NCBI RefSeq assembly: GCF_916700565.1
Contig: NZ_CAKAKO010000001.1
Location: forward strand, 124,001-188,000
Length of the DNA stretch: 64,000 bases
Direction of reading: 5' to 3'
DNA from: Xenophilus sp. Marseille-Q4582
GTDB taxonomy: Bacteria > Pseudomonadota > Gammaproteobacteria > Burkholderiales > Burkholderiaceae_C
How positions within the stretch are numbered: position 1 is the first letter of the stretch; every line of letters begins with the position of its first letter. The position numbers were made by a program, and so were the translations under genes. Below, in pieces: positions 26,020 through 35,037 of the stretch. The notes under the pieces were generated by a model. The model searched no databases, was not told the DNA's origin, and saw nothing but the letters and a program-made list of their open reading frames with translations.

Positions 26020-27009
26020 ATGGAAACCAAATGGCTCGAAGATTTCGTGAGCCTGGCCGAAACCCGCAGCTTCAGCCGATCGGCGCAGCTGCGGCACGTG
26101 ACGCAGCCGGCCTTCTCAAGACGGATCCAGGCGCTGGAGGGATGGGCCGGCACGGACCTGGTGGACCGAAGCTCCTACCCCACGCGGCTCACGCCCGCGG
26201 GACAGACCCTCTACACGCAGGCGCTGGAAATGCTGCAGGCGCTGCAGAGCACGCGCGCCATGCTGCGCGGCCATTCGGCCGTGGCGCAGGACGTGATCGA
26301 GTTCGCCGTGCCGCACACGCTGGCCTTCACCTTCTTCCCGGCCTGGGTCACCTCGCTGCGCGAGCCCTTCGGTCCCATCAAGAGCCGGCTGATCGCCCTC
26401 AACGTGCATGACGCCGTGCTGCGCCTGGTGGAAGGCAGCTGCGACCTGCTGATCGCTTACCACCACCCGTCGCAGCCGCTTCCGCTGGACGCCAACCGGT
26501 ACGAGATGGTGAGCCTGGGCGAGGAAGTGGTGGCCCCCTGGGTGCGGCCCGAGGCCGACGGCTCGCCGCGCTACCTGCTGCCGGGCCAGCCGGGCCGCCC
26601 CCTGCCGTACCTGGGCTATGCGCCCGGCGCCTACCTGGGGCGGGTGGTCGACCAGTTGCTCAAGGACTCGGGCCGCCCTGTGCACCTGGACCGGGTCTAT
26701 GAAACCGACATGGCCGAGGGCCTGAAGGTCATGGCGCTCGAAGGGCATGGCATCGCCTTCCTGCCCGAAAGCGCGGTGCGCCGCGACGTGCGCGCCCGCA
26801 AGCTGGTGAGTGCATTGCCGCCGGAGATGGCCGGCCTGGTCGCGACCATGGAAATCCGCGCCTACCGCGAGCGGCCGGTGCCGCTGCCGGCCAAGGCCGG
26901 GTCGCGCTCACCGTCGTCGCGGACCGAGGAATTCGAAGGCCTGCAGCCCAAGCGGGCGGCCGATGCACTGTGGGCCTTCCTGGCCGAAGCGTCCGCCGCC
27001 TTGCGCTGA
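26020..27009 (+). CDS. LysR family regulator, HypT/YjiE-like
   Basis: This 329-aa LysR-type regulator has an N-terminal winged helix (METKWLEDFVSLAETRSFSR, then HVTQPAFSRRIQALE) and a periplasmic-binding-like effector domain. The METKWL-xDF start and the overall pattern resemble HypT (YjiE), the hypochlorite-responsive LysR of E. coli. The next genes on the same strand, after a 496-nt gap, are the gltI transporter operon, a possible target. Whether it senses oxidants here is unknown. Confidence 0.85.
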   Translation: METKWLEDFVSLAETRSFSRSAQLRHVTQPAFSRRIQALEGWAGTDLVDRSSYPTRLTPAGQTLYTQALEMLQALQSTRAMLRGHSAVAQDVIEFAVPHTLAFTFFPAWVTSLREPFGPIKSRLIALNVHDAVLRLVEGSCDLLIAYHHPSQPLPLDANRYEMVSLGEEVVAPWVRPEADGSPRYLLPGQPGRPLPYLGYAPGAYLGRVVDQLLKDSGRPVHLDRVYETDMAEGLKVMALEGHGIAFLPESAVRRDVRARKLVSALPPEMAGLVATMEIRAYRERPVPLPAKAGSRSPSSRTEEFEGLQPKRAADALWAFLAEASAALR

Positions 27010-27505
27010 CGCCAGGGCGGCCTGCGCCCGGGATGACAAAGTCATGACCGTCGCGCATGCCAAGCTGCGCATACGGCATTGGAAACGGTCCCACGTCGCC
27101 CCTACAGTGCGGCCTGCCCGGCCGGCGCCGCTTTCGCTGCCCGTGCCGGGCCGGAAGTTGAGACGACCCCACAAGGCCACGGCCCGGAGACGCACCCTGA
27201 AGCTCGCGCACCCGCTCCTGCACCGCTTTCCCTGCCGCGCCGGCGCGCAGCAGATGCCCCGGGGCGGCAGGGCAGCGGCGGGCTTGCGTGCATTCTTGCC
27301 GGATCTCGTGTCCGTCTGGGCACAAAGGCTGCTTGAGTGCTTGTTTTCGCAACGAGATGCCGCAGGGTGCGCCAGAATGGTGAACGCCCCTGAAAGGCGC
27401 CGGCGCGGAGCTTGCTTCGTGCACCGGGGTGATGCGGGTAATCCCGTGAAACGTCTGTGTCTAGAATTTCGTCGTATTTCCTCAGTCCATTCCCAAGGAG
27501 TCCCT
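27010..27505. other. Long intergenic region before gltI
   Basis: No supported gene or RNA is seen. The last 60 bases include a TAGAAT hexamer near 27472 that could be a -10 element for gltI, followed by the AAGGAG ribosome-binding site. The remainder is GC-rich without clear dyads; a short coding remnant cannot be excluded. Confidence 0.4.
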
Positions 27506-28405
27506 ATGAAGAAACAAGCACTGGTTCTGGCCGTGGCCGCACTGGCTGCGGGCGGCGCTTTTGCCCAGGCCGGTGACACGCTGGCCAAGATCAAGTCCAG
27601 CGGCACCATCAGCCTGGGCGTGCGTGACTCGTCCGCGCTGTCGTACACGCTGGGCAATGGCAAGTACGTGGGCTTCCACACCGAAATGGCCGAGCGCATC
27701 ATTGCCGATCTGTCCAAGGCGGCCGGCAAGGAGATCAAGATCACCTACACCCCGGTGACCTCGCAGAACCGCATTCCGCTGGTGCAGAACGGCACCGTGG
27801 ACATCGAGTGCGGCTCCACCACCAACAACGCCACCCGCGCCAAGGACGTCGACTTCGCCCACAACACCTACATGGAAGTGGTGCGCACCGCCGTCAAGGC
27901 CAACTCCGGCATCAAGGACCTGAAGGACCTGAACGGCAAGACCGTGGCCGTGACCACCGGCACCACCTCGGTGCAGCTGCTGCGCAAGAACAAGCGCGCC
28001 GAAGGCGTGAACTTCAAGGAAATCATGGGCAAGGACCACGCCGACAGCTTCCTGCTGCTCGAATCGGGCCGTGCCGACGCCTTCGTGATGGACGCCTCCA
28101 TCCTGGCGGCCAACATCTCCAAGTCGCGCAATCCGAAGGATTACGAGATCGTCGGCCCCGAACTGTCGGTCGAGCCCATCGCCTGCATGGTCCGCAAGGG
28201 CGACACGGCCTTCCTGAAGGCGGTCAACGACAGCATCGAGCGCCAGATCAAGGACGGCTCGCTGGCCAAGCTGTACGACAAGTGGATGGTGCAGCCGGTG
28301 CCGCCGACCAACACGCCGCTGGGCCTGCCGCTGTCCGACGCGACCAAGGCCGCCTGGGCGAACCCCAACAACAAGCCGGCTGAAGAGTTCGTCAGCAAGG
28401 AATAA
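27506..28405 (+). CDS. gltI: Glutamate/aspartate-type ABC transporter substrate-binding protein
   Basis: This 299-aa periplasmic protein has a signal peptide (LVLAVAALAAGGAFAQA) and the family-3 amino-acid-binding fold: GTISLGVRDSSALSYTLGNG, VDIECGSTTNNATRAKDVDF and DLNGKTVAVTTGTTSVQLL. The CGSTTNN segment is typical of the glutamate/aspartate binding group. It starts after CCAAGGAGTCCC and is followed by a hairpin, then the two permeases and the ATPase, the usual gltIJKL order. Confidence 0.92.
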   Translation: MKKQALVLAVAALAAGGAFAQAGDTLAKIKSSGTISLGVRDSSALSYTLGNGKYVGFHTEMAERIIADLSKAAGKEIKITYTPVTSQNRIPLVQNGTVDIECGSTTNNATRAKDVDFAHNTYMEVVRTAVKANSGIKDLKDLNGKTVAVTTGTTSVQLLRKNKRAEGVNFKEIMGKDHADSFLLLESGRADAFVMDASILAANISKSRNPKDYEIVGPELSVEPIACMVRKGDTAFLKAVNDSIERQIKDGSLAKLYDKWMVQPVPPTNTPLGLPLSDATKAAWANPNNKPAEEFVSKE

Positions 28406-28428
28406 TCGCCGGCCGGCCCATCGACGCC

Positions 28429-28455
28429 CGCCCGCCGTGGCGGGCGTTTGTTGTT
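28429..28455 (+). terminator. Hairpin between gltI and gltJ (attenuating terminator)
   Basis: CGCCCGCC-GT-GGCGGGCG (28429-28446) is followed by TTTGTTGTTT. A partial terminator here would give more binding protein than permease, as is common for such operons. Confidence 0.75.
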
Positions 28456-28495
28456 TCTGGCGCCGCAAATCCGACATCAACAGCGAGGAAAGCCC

Positions 28496-29254
28496 ATGGG
28501 AAATTGGGATTGGCAGGTGTTCTGCAAGGACACCATCGAGGGAGAGGTCGTCCCCCGGTGCTTCGGCTCCGGCGGAAGCGTGACCTATCTGGACTGGATG
28601 CTGTCCGCCTGGGGCTGGACCGTTTCGGTGGCGCTGTGCGCCCTCGCCGTGGCGCTGGTGGTGGGCTCCATCGTGGGCGTGCTGCGCACGCTGCCCGACA
28701 GCCCCTGGCTCGTGCGCCTGGGCAATGCCTGGGTCGAGCTGTTCCGCAACATCCCGCTGCTGGTGCAGATCTTCCTCTGGTACTACGTGGTGCCGGCGCT
28801 GGTGCCGCCGATGCGCGACTTCCCGCCCTTCATCCTCGTGGTGATCGCCCTGGGCCTGTTCACCTCGGCGCGCATCGCCGAGCAGGTGCGCTCGGGCATC
28901 CAGGCCCTGCCCAAGGGGCAGCGCTATGCGGGCATGGCGGTGGGCTTCACCACCGCCCAGACCTACCGCTACGTGATCCTGCCGATGGCCTACCGGATCA
29001 TCATTCCGCCGCTCACGAGCGAATCGATGAACATCTTCAAGAACTCGTCGGTGGCTTTCGCCGTGTCGATCGCCGAGCTGACGCAGTTCTACCTGCAGGC
29101 CGGCGAGGAGACCTCGCGCCAGATCGAGATCTACATCGGCGTCGTGGCCCTGTACGTGATCTCGGCCATGGCGATCAACCGCATCATGGCCTTCGTGGAG
29201 AAGAAGGCGCGCGTGCCCGGTTTCGTGGCCGCGGGCACGGGCGGAGGACACTGA
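28496..29254 (+). CDS. gltJ: Amino-acid ABC transporter permease
   Basis: This 252-aa inner-membrane permease has hydrophobic segments beginning near residue 35 and the amino-acid permease (HisM/GltJ) coupling loop ALPKGQRYAGMAVGFTTAQTYR. It pairs with GltK to form the channel for glutamate/aspartate-type uptake. The start follows AGCGAGGAAAGCCC, 90 nt after gltI. A 73-nt repeat at 29261-29333 separates it from gltK, in place of the short gap normally found. Confidence 0.92.
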   Translation: MGNWDWQVFCKDTIEGEVVPRCFGSGGSVTYLDWMLSAWGWTVSVALCALAVALVVGSIVGVLRTLPDSPWLVRLGNAWVELFRNIPLLVQIFLWYYVVPALVPPMRDFPPFILVVIALGLFTSARIAEQVRSGIQALPKGQRYAGMAVGFTTAQTYRYVILPMAYRIIIPPLTSESMNIFKNSSVAFAVSIAELTQFYLQAGEETSRQIEIYIGVVALYVISAMAINRIMAFVEKKARVPGFVAAGTGGGH

Positions 29255-29260
29255 CCATGA

Positions 29261-29333
29261 ACCCCCACGCTCATCACCTTGTGTATTCGCTGCCCTCCGA
29301 GGGCGCGCAGGCCTGCCTTGGGGCGGCCCGGCG
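29261..29333 (+). repeat. 73-nt dispersed repeat, copy 2 (between gltJ and gltK)
   Basis: The ends are identical to copy 1 at 8219-8291: ACCCCCACGCT at the start and CCTTGGGGCGGCCCGGCG at the end. The central hairpin is GCCCTC-C-GAGGGC. It creates a short spurious reading frame that ends at the gltK start. Confidence 0.8.
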
Positions 29334-29344
29334 GGAGGCCTGAC

Positions 29345-30010
29345 ATGAATCTCGACTTCGGTTTCTACAGCTGGGACGTCATCAGCAGCTACGTCCTCAA
29401 GGGTCTGTACTTCAGCGTTTTCCTGACCTTCGTGGCCACATTGGGCGGCGTGTTCTTCGGCACGCTGCTGGCGCTGATGCGCCTGTCGGGCAAGAAGTGG
29501 CTGGACCTGCCGGCCGCCGTGTACGTCAACGGCATGCGCTCGGTGCCGCTGGTGATGGTGATCCTGGGCTTCTTCCTGCTGGTGCCCTTCGTCATCGGCC
29601 GGCCCATCGGCGCCGAGACCTCGGCCATCATTACCTTCATCGCCTTCGAGGCGGCCTACTTCTCCGAGATCATGCGCGCCGGCATCCAGTCGATCCCGCG
29701 CGGCCAAGTCTTCGCCGGACAGGCGATGGGCATGACCTACAAGCAGAACATGACCCTCGTGATCCTGCCGCAGGCCTTCCGCAACATGCTGCCGGTGCTG
29801 CTCACGCAGACCATCATCCTGTTCCAGGACACCTCGCTGGTCTATGCCATCGGCGCCTATGACCTGCTCAAGGGCTTCGAGACGGCCGGCAAGAACTTCG
29901 GCCGGCCGACCGAAAGCTACCTGCTGGCCGCCATCGTGTACTTCGTGATCTGCTTCTCGCTGTCCTACGTGGTCAAGCGGATTCACAAGAAGATCGCCAT
30001 CATCCGCTGA
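29345..30010 (+). CDS. gltK: Amino-acid ABC transporter permease
   Basis: This 221-aa permease has four or more hydrophobic segments and the conserved coupling loop [23 protein letters not shown], followed by [13 protein letters not shown]. It is the second channel subunit with GltJ. The ATG at 29345 begins [13 protein letters not shown]. An earlier in-frame start would read through repeat-derived sequence and is rejected. It is 26 nt upstream of gltL. Confidence 0.92.
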   Translation: MNLDFGFYSWDVISSYVLKGLYFSVFLTFVATLGGVFFGTLLALMRLSGKKWLDLPAAVYVNGMRSVPLVMVILGFFLLVPFVIGRPIGAETSAIITFIAFEAAYFSEIMRAGIQSIPRGQVFAGQAMGMTYKQNMTLVILPQAFRNMLPVLLTQTIILFQDTSLVYAIGAYDLLKGFETAGKNFGRPTESYLLAAIVYFVICFSLSYVVKRIHKKIAIIR

Positions 30011-30036
30011 ACAACCGATCCAGGAAGGAAAGTTCC

Positions 30037-30786
<750 letters not shown>

Positions 30787-30862
30787 GCCGCGCGCCGCCG
30801 GCCCGTCGATTGCACCGGGCTGGTGCATTTGTATATAGCAAAGCGGTCTGAAGGTCGCGGGT

Positions 30863-30883
30863 TTATGCAGATATGCTGCATAA
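30863..30883. promoter_or_regulatory. Dyad upstream of the MetQ-like gene
   Basis: TTATGCAG-ATATG-CTGCATAA, a perfect 8-bp inverted repeat, extends imperfectly into CGCGG / CCGCG flanks. It lies about 80 nt before the start codon, in a leader that also contains TATATAGCAAA. It may be a regulator site or an RNA hairpin. Confidence 0.5.
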
Positions 30884-30965
30884 CTCGCGGCCTTCGGCGT
30901 TGCTTCGGCATGGAGGAGGGAAACCCGTTTCGGAGGCCGTTCTTCATTCCCAAGGAACCGCTTCG

Positions 30966-31763
30966 ATGTCTTTTCGCCCTCTGCTGCGCGCCCTGTCGGC
31001 CGCCACCCTTTCCTTCGCCGCGCTCGGCGCCAGCGCCCAGACGCTCACCGTCGCAGCCTCGCCCGTGCCGCATGCCGAGATCCTCGAGTTCGTGAAGCCG
31101 CAGCTCAAGGCGCAGGGCGTGGACCTGCAGGTGCGGGTCTACACGGACTACGTGCAGCCCAACCTCGTGGTCCATGACAAGGGCGCCGACGCCAACTACT
31201 TCCAGCATCGGCCCTACCTGACGAGCTTCAACAAGGACCGCAAGACCGCGGTCGCCGAAGTGCCGAACAGCGGCGTGCACATCGAGCCCTTCGGCGCCTA
31301 CTCGACCCGGATCAAGTCGCTCCAGGACCTGAAGGAAGGCGCCGTGGTGGCCATTCCGAATGACCCGACCAACTCCGGCCGTGCGCTGTCGCTGCTGGCG
31401 CAGCAGGGCCTGATCCAGCTCAAGGACCCGAAGAGCATCCAGGCCACCGCGCGCGACGTGGTGGACAACCCGCGCAAGCTGCGCTTTCGCGAACTGGAAG
31501 CCGCGCAACTGCCGCGTTCGCTGCCCGACGTGGACCTGGCGCTGATCAACACCAACTATGCGCTGGAGGCCAAGCTGAACCCGGGCAAGGACGCGCTGGC
31601 CCTCGAGGATGCGCTGAAATCGGAGTACGCGAATTTCATCCCCGCGCGCAGCGAGCGCGTGAATGCCCCCGAGATCCAGAAGCTGGTCGCGGCGCTGCGC
31701 TCGCCCGAGACGAAGAAGTTCATCCAGGAGAAGTACAAAGGCGCGGTGATCCCGGCCTTCTGA
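30966..31763 (+). CDS. MetQ/NlpA family substrate-binding protein
   Basis: This 265-aa protein has a signal peptide (ALSAATLSFAALGASAQ; no lipobox Cys is obvious) and the MetQ/NlpA core: AASPVPHAEILEFVKPQL, GADANYFQHRPYL, AIPNDPTNSGRALSLL, and ALINTNYAL. Family members bind methionine for the MetNI importer. No metN or metI gene lies nearby, so its partner genes are elsewhere or another importer is used. The start follows CCCAAGGAACCGCTTCG. Confidence 0.88.
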   Translation: MSFRPLLRALSAATLSFAALGASAQTLTVAASPVPHAEILEFVKPQLKAQGVDLQVRVYTDYVQPNLVVHDKGADANYFQHRPYLTSFNKDRKTAVAEVPNSGVHIEPFGAYSTRIKSLQDLKEGAVVAIPNDPTNSGRALSLLAQQGLIQLKDPKSIQATARDVVDNPRKLRFRELEAAQLPRSLPDVDLALINTNYALEAKLNPGKDALALEDALKSEYANFIPARSERVNAPEIQKLVAALRSPETKKFIQEKYKGAVIPAF

Positions 31764-31845
31764 GGCGGTGGCGCAGCGCCTCTGGGAAAGCCGTCGGGCA
31801 ACGCGGCGGCCGCCGCGCACGGGGCTTGGGCCGCATCGTGCAGGG

Positions 31846-31864
31846 CGGCCCCGGGCCGGGGCCG
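31846..31864. terminator. Possible bidirectional hairpin between convergent genes
   Basis: CGGCCCCGG-G-CCGGGGCCG, two 9-nt arms, lies between the MetQ-like stop and the E1 beta stop. No clear T-tract follows on either strand. Confidence 0.4.
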
Positions 31865-31868
31865 GCCT

Positions 31869-32870
31869 TCATTTCTCCAGCAGCTGCCGGGCGGCCTGCA
31901 CGATCTGGGCCGTGCCGACGCGGGACTCGGCCTCCAGGGTCTGTGCATAGCCCACCGGGATGCGCGGCGCGCCCAGCCGGGCGACGCGTGCGCCGGTGTG
32001 TTCCGCCACGGTGGCGGCCACTTCGGCGCCGAAACCGGCCGCCTGCACCGCTTCATGCACCACCAGCAGGCGACCGGTGCGGCCGGCGCTGCCCAGCACC
32101 GCCTCGCGGTCCCAGGGCCAGATGGTGCGCAGGTCCAGCACCTCGGCCTGGATGCCTTGCGCCGCCAGTGCGTGCGCGGCTTCCACGCAGGCATGCACCT
32201 GCCGGGACCATGAGACGAGGGTGAGATCGCCTCTCCCGCTGCAGCCATGCGCGATGCGGCAGGGGCCCAGCGGCACGGGCGTGCCATCCACCTCTCCCTG
32301 CACGCCCCACAGTTCCTTGTGCTCCATGTAGACCACGGGGTCGCCGCAGGCCAGGGCCGCCTTCAGCAGGCCATGGTTGTCGGCGGGCGTGCCGGGGGCC
32401 ACGACGACCAGGCCGGGCACGTGGGCGAACCACGATTCGAAGGACTGCGAGTGCTGTGCGGCCGAAGCCGTCCAGATGCCGATGGGCAGCCGTGCGACCA
32501 GTGGCACACGGCCCTGCCCGCCGAACATGTAGCGGTTCTTGGCCGCCTGATTGACCAGTTCGTCGATGGCGCACAGCGCGAAATCGGCCACGCGCATCTC
32601 GACCACGGGCCGCAGGCCGGCCAGCGCCATGCCCACGCCGGCGCCCATGATGGTGGCTTCGGAGATCGGCGTGTCGATCACGCGCTCGGCGCCGAACAGC
32701 TCGGCCAGCGGGCGCCCGTCGGGCGTGCGGTACTGCCCGAAGACGCCGCCGCGCCCCAGGTCCTCGCCCATGGCGATCACGCGCGGGTCGTCCTGCATGG
32801 CCTCCTGCAAGGCCACGGCGGCCGCCTGGGCATAGGTGAGGGTGCGCTTGTGCATTGCGGTGCTCGTCAT
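31869..32870 (-). CDS. 2-Oxoacid dehydrogenase-type E1 component, beta subunit
   Basis: This 333-aa transketolase-like protein has the E1 beta hallmarks: VIAMGEDLGRGGVFGQYR, VIDTPISEATIMGAGVGMALAG, and LLVVHEAVQAAGFGAEVAA. With the alpha subunit upstream (4-bp ATGA overlap), it forms the thiamine-diphosphate enzyme that decarboxylates a 2-oxo acid or cleaves acetoin. No lipoyl E2 or E3 gene follows, which is unusual. It is the last gene of the TRAP-transporter operon. Confidence 0.9.
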   Translation of the reverse strand: MTSTAMHKRTLTYAQAAAVALQEAMQDDPRVIAMGEDLGRGGVFGQYRTPDGRPLAELFGAERVIDTPISEATIMGAGVGMALAGLRPVVEMRVADFALCAIDELVNQAAKNRYMFGGQGRVPLVARLPIGIWTASAAQHSQSFESWFAHVPGLVVVAPGTPADNHGLLKAALACGDPVVYMEHKELWGVQGEVDGTPVPLGPCRIAHGCSGRGDLTLVSWSRQVHACVEAAHALAAQGIQAEVLDLRTIWPWDREAVLGSAGRTGRLLVVHEAVQAAGFGAEVAATVAEHTGARVARLGAPRIPVGYAQTLEAESRVGTAQIVQAARQLLEK

Positions 32871-33874
32871 TTCCAGAACCCCTCGCCGAGGGTCAGGACA
32901 TCGGTGTACGCGGCGCTGGCCGCCGGCAGGGGCGCCGCGGCAGCGGCCGTGAGTGCGGCATCGATCTCCGCGCGGGCCTCGGCCTCGATGCGGGCCGCCG
33001 GCTCGGCCTGGCCGCGCGCATGCAGGCGTTCGCGGGCGCGCGCGATGGGGTCGTCCTTGAGGGCTTGCGCCACCTCGCGCGGATCGCGGTAGGTCGCGGG
33101 ATCGACCGACACATGGCCTTTCTGGCGATAGGTGAGGGCATGCAGCAGGCGCGGTCCGCCGCCGGCTCGCACCTCGGCGATGAGCGCCCGGGCGGCCTCG
33201 CTCACGGCTTCCACGTCATTGCCGTCCACGCGCGTGGCGGCAATGCCCAGGCTTTCGGCGCGCGCGCTCGCGGCCTGCGTGCCGGCCGTCATGGGCGCGG
33301 AGCGGGTGGTGGCGGAAATGCGGTTGTCCTCGCACACGAAGAGCACGGGCAACTGGTAGACCTGCGCCCAGTTCAGGGCCTCGAGGAAAGGGCCGCGGTT
33401 GATGGCCCCGTCGCCGAAGAAGCTGACGGCGATGGCGTCGATGCGCTGGAGCTTGAGCGCGTGGGCCGCGCCCACGGCAATGGGCAGGCCGGCGGTGACC
33501 ACGCCGTTGGCGCCCAGCATGCCCACGGAGAAATCGGCGATGTGCATGGAGCCGCCCTTGCCGCCGTTGTAGCCGCTGGCGCGGCCGAACAGCTCGCACA
33601 TCATGCGCGTGGCATCGGCGCCCTTGGCCAGCGTGTGGCCGTGGCCGCGGTGCGTGGAGGTGAGCAGGTCGCGCGCCGTGAGATGCTGGCAGACGCCGGC
33701 GGCCACGGCTTCCTGACCGGTCGACAGGTGCAGCGGGCCTTTGACATGCACCGGCGAGGCCTGGTCGGTCGCGGCGCCGCCCCAGCTCACGCCCCCCTGG
33801 CTGGCGGCCTCCGCGGCGTCCTCGAACGCGCGGATGCGCACCATGGTGCGATACAGATCCAGTAATTCAGTCAT
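32867..33874 (-). CDS. 2-Oxoacid dehydrogenase-type E1 component, alpha subunit
   Basis: This 335-aa protein has the thiamine-diphosphate motif FFGDGAINRGPFLEALNWAQ (ending near EDNRIS) and the active-site HRGHGHTLAKG region. It forms the heterotetrameric E1 with the beta subunit. The acetoin-dehydrogenase E1 (AcoA-like) group is the nearest match by eye, but pyruvate or branched-chain types cannot be excluded. A GTG start at 33895 would add seven residues; MTELLDLYRTMVR is preferred. It follows the TRAP binding-protein gene by 78 nt. Confidence 0.9.
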   Translation of the reverse strand: MTELLDLYRTMVRIRAFEDAAEAASQGGVSWGGAATDQASPVHVKGPLHLSTGQEAVAAGVCQHLTARDLLTSTHRGHGHTLAKGADATRMMCELFGRASGYNGGKGGSMHIADFSVGMLGANGVVTAGLPIAVGAAHALKLQRIDAIAVSFFGDGAINRGPFLEALNWAQVYQLPVLFVCEDNRISATTRSAPMTAGTQAASARAESLGIAATRVDGNDVEAVSEAARALIAEVRAGGGPRLLHALTYRQKGHVSVDPATYRDPREVAQALKDDPIARARERLHARGQAEPAARIEAEARAEIDAALTAAAAAPLPAASAAYTDVLTLGEGFWK

Positions 33875-33952
33875 GACGGACAGTGGAAATGACACTGCCC
33901 GCGCCAGGCACGGGCAGTGGGAGTCGGTGCAAGGACGAGCAGGAAGAAGGGC

Positions 33953-34990
33953 TTACTTCTTGCGCGCCGCGATGGACTTCTCGGCCAGGTCCACGAGCTT
34001 GTTGCCGATCTGCGGCTTCCACTTGTCGTACACCGGGCGCGTGGCCTTCACGAAGGCTTCGCGCTCGGCCGGCGTGAGCTGGGTGACGGTGACGCCCATG
34101 CCCGCGATCTCCTTGAGCAGCGGCTTGTCGGCCTCCACCAGGCCCTTGCGTGCCAGCGCGATCTCTTCCTTGCCGGCGTCGATGGCCGCCTGGCGGACGA
34201 TGGCCTGGTCGGCCGGCGTCCAGGAGTTCCAGATCTCCTTGTTCACCACGAAGACCAGCGGGTCGGCCACATAGCCCCAGGTGGTCACGTATTTCTGCCC
34301 CACGTTGTGCATCTTCAGCACGGTGAACAGGAACAGCGGGTTCTCCTGGCCGTCGACCGCGCCGCTGGCCAGCGCGGGCTGCGCATCGGCCCAGCTCATC
34401 TGCGTGGGGTTGGCGCCCAGGGCGCTGAACATGTCCGAGTAGATCGGCGAGCCCACCACGCGCAGCTTCATGCCTTTCATGTCCGCCGGCGACTTGATCG
34501 GGCGCTTGGAGTTGGTCACTTCACGGTAGCCGTTCTCGCCCCAGGCCAGCGGCACCACGCCCGCCTTGTCCAGCCGCTCGAACAGCGCCTTGCCCACCTC
34601 GCCCTGCGTCAGCGCATCGATGGCGGCGTAGTCGGGCATCAGGAAGGGCAGCGAGAACAGGTTCAGTTCCTTGACCTGCGGCGACCAGTTGATGGTGGAG
34701 CCCACGGCCATGTCGATCACGCCCTGGCGCAGCGCGCTGAACTCGCGCGTCTGGTCGCCCTGGATCAGCGAGACGCCGGGGTACAGCTTGATGTTGATGC
34801 GGCCCTGCGTGCGCTCCTTGACCATGTCGGCCCACAGCTTGCCGGCCATGCCCCAGGGCGTGGGCGGGCCCAGCACCAGCGACATCTTGTATTCGGCCTT
34901 GTAGTTGGCCTGCGCCAGGGCGCTGCCCGAGAAGCTGGCCAGGGCCGTGGCCACGGCGGCCAGGCCCAGCAGGGTGCGGCGGAATTTCAT
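33953..34990 (-). CDS. TRAP transporter substrate-binding protein, DctP family
   Basis: This 345-aa periplasmic protein has a signal peptide (GLAAVATALASFSGSALA) and the DctP pattern: WADMVKERTQGRINIKLYPG, PADMKGMKLRVVGSPIY with the conserved Arg for carboxylate binding, and ALASGAVDGQENPLF. It delivers a carboxylate substrate to the DctQM membrane subunits encoded just upstream (minus-strand order Q, M, P). Adjacent E1 alpha/beta genes suggest a 2-oxo acid as a possible substrate. The start follows AAGGAGACC. Confidence 0.92.
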   Translation of the reverse strand: MKFRRTLLGLAAVATALASFSGSALAQANYKAEYKMSLVLGPPTPWGMAGKLWADMVKERTQGRINIKLYPGVSLIQGDQTREFSALRQGVIDMAVGSTINWSPQVKELNLFSLPFLMPDYAAIDALTQGEVGKALFERLDKAGVVPLAWGENGYREVTNSKRPIKSPADMKGMKLRVVGSPIYSDMFSALGANPTQMSWADAQPALASGAVDGQENPLFLFTVLKMHNVGQKYVTTWGYVADPLVFVVNKEIWNSWTPADQAIVRQAAIDAGKEEIALARKGLVEADKPLLKEIAGMGVTVTQLTPAEREAFVKATRPVYDKWKPQIGNKLVDLAEKSIAARKK

Positions 34991-35037
34991 CTTCAGGTCT
35001 CCTTGGGTGATGAGCGTCAAAAAGCAGGGCTGCGGAA

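Noticed and set aside
23083-26097. A 1004-residue open frame on the minus strand
   Set aside because: It runs antisense to the Atm1-type exporter and the 2-hydroxyacid dehydrogenase, with low-complexity Gln/His/Ala/Arg text typical of a GC-rich antisense frame.
27010-27505. A small RNA or riboswitch in the long gltI leader
   Set aside because: No conserved riboswitch core and no convincing terminator or antiterminator pair was seen; only a possible -10 element remains.
29257-29343. Short reading frame between gltJ and gltK
   Set aside because: It is created by the 73-nt repeat (29261-29333) and has no protein homology; it is not treated as a gene.
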